Source: Nocardia suismassiliense
Lineage (GTDB): Bacteria > Actinomycetota > Actinomycetes > Mycobacteriales > Mycobacteriaceae
DNA length: 64,000 nucleotides
Assembly (NCBI RefSeq): GCF_900269665.1
Contig: NZ_LT985361.1
Coordinates: 7,355,239 to 7,419,238 of the forward strand
Direction of reading: 5' to 3'
Shown: in pieces, positions 62,191-64,000 of the stretch
Layout: each line of letters opens with the position of its first letter
How positions within the stretch are numbered: the first letter of the stretch is position 1
Made by a program: the position numbers and the translations under genes
The notes under the pieces: model-generated
The model's database searches: none
Told to the model about the DNA's origin: nothing
The model's input: the letters and a program-made list of their open reading frames with translations, nothing else

Positions 62191-62538
62191 ATGGACGTCG
62201 CCTACTACATCGTCGGTGTGCTGGCTGCCCTGTGGATCGGGTTCTCCGGGTACTCGCTGTTCTCGCAGCAGCAGTTCGTGGTCGAACCACTGGAGCAGTA
62301 CGGGGTGCCGCGGGCGTGGTGGAACTGGCTGGCGACGGCGAAATCGGCTGGGGCGCTCGGTTTGATCGTCGGGTTCTTCGTGCCGGTAATCGGTGTCGCG
62401 GCGGCGGGGGGTCTGATCCTGTACTTCGTCGGTGCGTCGGCGACCGCTATTCGGGCACGCTCGTATCAGACTGCGGTGTTCCCGGTGCTGTACCTGGTAC
62501 CGGCGGCGGCCACGCTCGCGTTGCAATTGGCCAGATAG
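62191..62538 (+). CDS. DoxX-like small membrane protein
   Basis: 115 residues, four membrane helices (YYIVGVLAALWIGFSGYSLF; AGALGLIVGFFVPVIGVAAAGGLILYFVGASA; AVFPVLYLVPAAATLALQL). VEPLEQYGVPRAWWNWLATAKSAGALGL matches the DoxX-like family (PF13564). Unrelated in sequence to the longer DoxX at 11637. AGGGAAGAGGA lies ~10 nt upstream of the ATG. Function unknown. Confidence 0.85.
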   Translation: MDVAYYIVGVLAALWIGFSGYSLFSQQQFVVEPLEQYGVPRAWWNWLATAKSAGALGLIVGFFVPVIGVAAAGGLILYFVGASATAIRARSYQTAVFPVLYLVPAAATLALQLAR

Positions 62539-62550
62539 TCATCGAAAGAT

Positions 62551-62586
62551 CGAGCAGCCGCAGGTTCACCGACCTGCGGCTGCTCG
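62551..62586 (+). terminator. Terminator of the DoxX-like gene
   Basis: CGAGCAGCCGCAGGT (62551-62565), 6-nt loop, ACCTGCGGCTGCTCG (62572-62586): a perfect 15-bp stem 12 bp after the stop. Confidence 0.85.
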
Positions 62587-62620
62587 CGTGTCGAAAATCA
62601 GGGCGCTGCCGGTCGGCATA

Positions 62621-62803
62621 CCCGCCGACCGCTTCGGCTCACCCCGCTATCGCGTGAGACGTCACCCGCGATCACGTTCCTCATCCGCCAATCGCGTGGC
62701 TACCCCACGATCGTGTCCACGCCCGCCGATCACGTCGGCTCATTCCGCCGATCGGGTCGACGTACCGGCGGATACGTCCTCACCCACCGATCGCGTCCAC
62801 TCG
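62621..62803. repeat. Degenerate 18-22-bp tandem repeat overlapping the acyltransferase 3' end
   Basis: About nine units of the type CCCGCCGATCGCGTCGGCTCAC (variants ATCACGT, ATCGTGT, ATACGT). The last one or two include the stop codon region of the acyltransferase gene. Confidence 0.6.
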
Positions 62804-63820
62804 ACGACCCCGCCCCCGCAACCCCGGCCGCAGACGTCGAGAAGGTCTGCGAACCTCCGGCGCGTCCGACGCCACGGTCGGGTCCTGCACCCGAGTCTTG
62901 CCCGCCTCGATCCACACCGTGGCATCGCGCACACCGTGCCGCGACAGTTCGGTACCGCGCACCGCGGCCTCGCAGCGACGCGCGAGATCTCGCCGATCAC
63001 TGCCCGGCTGCTGCACCTCTTCCAATACGATCTCCGCGACCATGCCGCGCGAGCGGAGCACCCGGCGGGCGGACGAGCCGAACGAGTCCGCACCGACGAA
63101 TCCGGGCACAGTGCACTGAGCCCCGTGCTGGTCCAGGTAGCGCAACCGCACCGGCTGCACCGGAGTCGCGGTGTCGATCGCCGCCTGGAACAGCGCGGGC
63201 CGCATGCTGCCGTACGCGCGGCCACACCAGGTGGTGCCCTCGGGGAACACGGCGATCCGATCGCCCGCCGTCAACCTGGCGCCGATCTGCGCCACCACAC
63301 CGGGCAGCGCGCGCAGCTTCTCCCGTTCGATCGGGATGACCCGCATCAGCGTGGCCAGCTTGCCGAGTACCGGCCAGTCGACCATGTCCGCGCGGGCGAC
63401 GAAGCCGAGCGGCTGTACCGCGGCGAGCGCGACGATATCGGTCCAGCCGATATGCCCGACGACGACCATGACACCGTTTCCGGGCTCCCCGTAAACGGGG
63501 CGCGCGGTGCTGCCCTCACCGACAGCACCGCGCGTGTTCTGGTCGATCCGGCGATCGACGATCCGCAATTCCATTCCGAGACAACTCAACAATGTGCGCG
63601 CGTACCCGCGCTGCACGCTCTCCCGTTTGCTCTGTGGCGTCACGAGATTCACCATCGGGAAGCTGATCAGCAACCCGGCGACGCCGAGTAGCCGGCCGAG
63701 CACCCGGCCGGTGCCGACCTCATCGATCGACTCGATGCAGCCGGCCCCACACGGGCTCGACGGCATCCACGCGTGTGCGGTGGCCTTTGCGGGCGGCGCG
63801 TCGAAGACCACGGTCCTCAC
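62780..63820 (-). CDS. 1-acyl-sn-glycerol-3-phosphate acyltransferase family protein
   Basis: 346 residues from GTG 63820. PlsC-type motifs: block I GHIGWTDI (His-x4-Asp, catalytic), block III VFPEGTTWCG, and PVQPVRLRYL. A hydrophobic segment (~45-60, LLGVAGLLISFPMVNLV) anchors it to the membrane. Transfers acyl groups to lysophosphatidate or a lyso-amino lipid. Start overlaps the stop of the upstream GNAT gene by 4 bp (GTGA), as in the ornithine-lipid-like pair of mycobacteria. The ~45-residue Arg-rich C-terminus is built partly from repeat DNA. Confidence 0.88.
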   Translation of the reverse strand: MRTVVFDAPPAKATAHAWMPSSPCGAGCIESIDEVGTGRVLGRLLGVAGLLISFPMVNLVTPQSKRESVQRGYARTLLSCLGMELRIVDRRIDQNTRGAVGEGSTARPVYGEPGNGVMVVVGHIGWTDIVALAAVQPLGFVARADMVDWPVLGKLATLMRVIPIEREKLRALPGVVAQIGARLTAGDRIAVFPEGTTWCGRAYGSMRPALFQAAIDTATPVQPVRLRYLDQHGAQCTVPGFVGADSFGSSARRVLRSRGMVAEIVLEEVQQPGSDRRDLARRCEAAVRGTELSRHGVRDATVWIEAGKTRVQDPTVASDAPEVRRPSRRLRPGLRGRGRRVDAIGG

Positions 63821-64000
63821 CGTCCCCCGTCGAAGGTCGCTGCGGCGTCTTGTAATCGGTTCAGGTAGCGGGTGTTGATGGTGTCCAGGCCGAGGATGGC
63901 GACGAAGTCCGCGACGCCGAAGTCCGGATCGTGCGCGGGCTCGCCGCAGATCTCGGCGCCGAGGCGCAGGTAACCGCGCAGCAGCGGCGGCAGCTTGGGG
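63817..64000 (-). CDS. GNAT-type N-acyltransferase (OlsB-like), C-terminal part only
   Basis: Final 60 codons; the gene enters from the right edge. PKLPPLLRGYLRLGAEICGEPAHDPDFGVADFVAILGLDTINTRYLNRL is the characteristic C-terminus of OlsB-like hemolysin/ornithine acyltransferases. Coupled to the PlsC-type acyltransferase by the 4-bp overlap, a usual OlsB-OlsA arrangement for amino-acid lipids. Confidence 0.85.
   Translation of the reverse strand, partial: PKLPPLLRGYLRLGAEICGEPAHDPDFGVADFVAILGLDTINTRYLNRLQDAAATFDGGR

Overview
The window is high-GC actinobacterial DNA. Gene content and order point to a Nocardia-like member of the Mycobacteriales. The order ilvC-ilvN-ilvB, CFP6-like, DoxX, LppZ-like, gatB, pfkA, gatA, gatC, ACT protein, ligA, MetE-like, mnmA, iscS, acyltransferase follows, from memory, the M. 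tuberculosis Rv3001c-Rv3027c region. Here it is interrupted by two large insertions. No rRNA, tRNA, transposase or CRISPR array was recognised.

Layout. 1-3.9 kb: MoxR ATPase (cut by the left edge), a PPOX-fold oxidoreductase, a cation/proton antiporter and a small His-rich secreted protein. 3.9-11 kb: branched-chain amino acid synthesis. ilvBNC runs on the minus strand behind an unannotated 17-codon leader peptide (with Leu-Leu-Val-Ile) and an attenuator hairpin; a CFP6-like PH-domain protein and ilvD lie on the plus strand. 11-20 kb: a 72-bp hairpin repeat array, DoxX, LppZ-like lipoprotein, gatB, a lipoprotein hydrolase, a MAB_1171c-type membrane protein, a duplicated antitoxin-like protein and pfkA.

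19.8-40.9 kb is an accessory signalling island inserted between pfkA and gatA. It holds three membrane Ser/Thr kinases, two NarL-type two-component systems, two paralogous beta-lactamase-fold lipoproteins (each beside a kinase), a MacB-like ABC exporter, a phospholipase A2/hydrolase pair, an SRPBCC protein behind a KstR-type palindrome, and a TetR/SDR switch with two operators. One kinase carries about 22 Tyr-Ser-rich nonapeptide repeats. Two kinases share a four-cysteine external domain. I read the island as an envelope-sensing module.

40.9-55.2 kb returns to the conserved block, with a compound hairpin-repeat array (43.87-44.63 kb), a lone OLD/AAA_21-like ATPase, and an SDR-QueA operon behind a MerR-type promoter. 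55.5-62.5 kb is the second insertion: a compact operon of imine reductase-like, BsmA-type 2OG-Fe dioxygenase, ATP-grasp ligase and CocE/X-Pro hydrolase. This looks like a small undescribed amino-acid or dipeptide natural-product pathway. Next come a lipoprotein gene bracketed by 40-bp direct repeats and a DoxX-like protein. The window ends in a PlsC-type acyltransferase and a truncated GNAT acyltransferase.

Two themes recur: repeat-built, hairpin-forming intergenic regions (at least four families), and regulation written into the DNA (attenuator, TetR, KstR and MerR operators, and an inverted repeat between a response-regulator operon and the phospholipase). All assignments come from reading the sequence; no database search was run.
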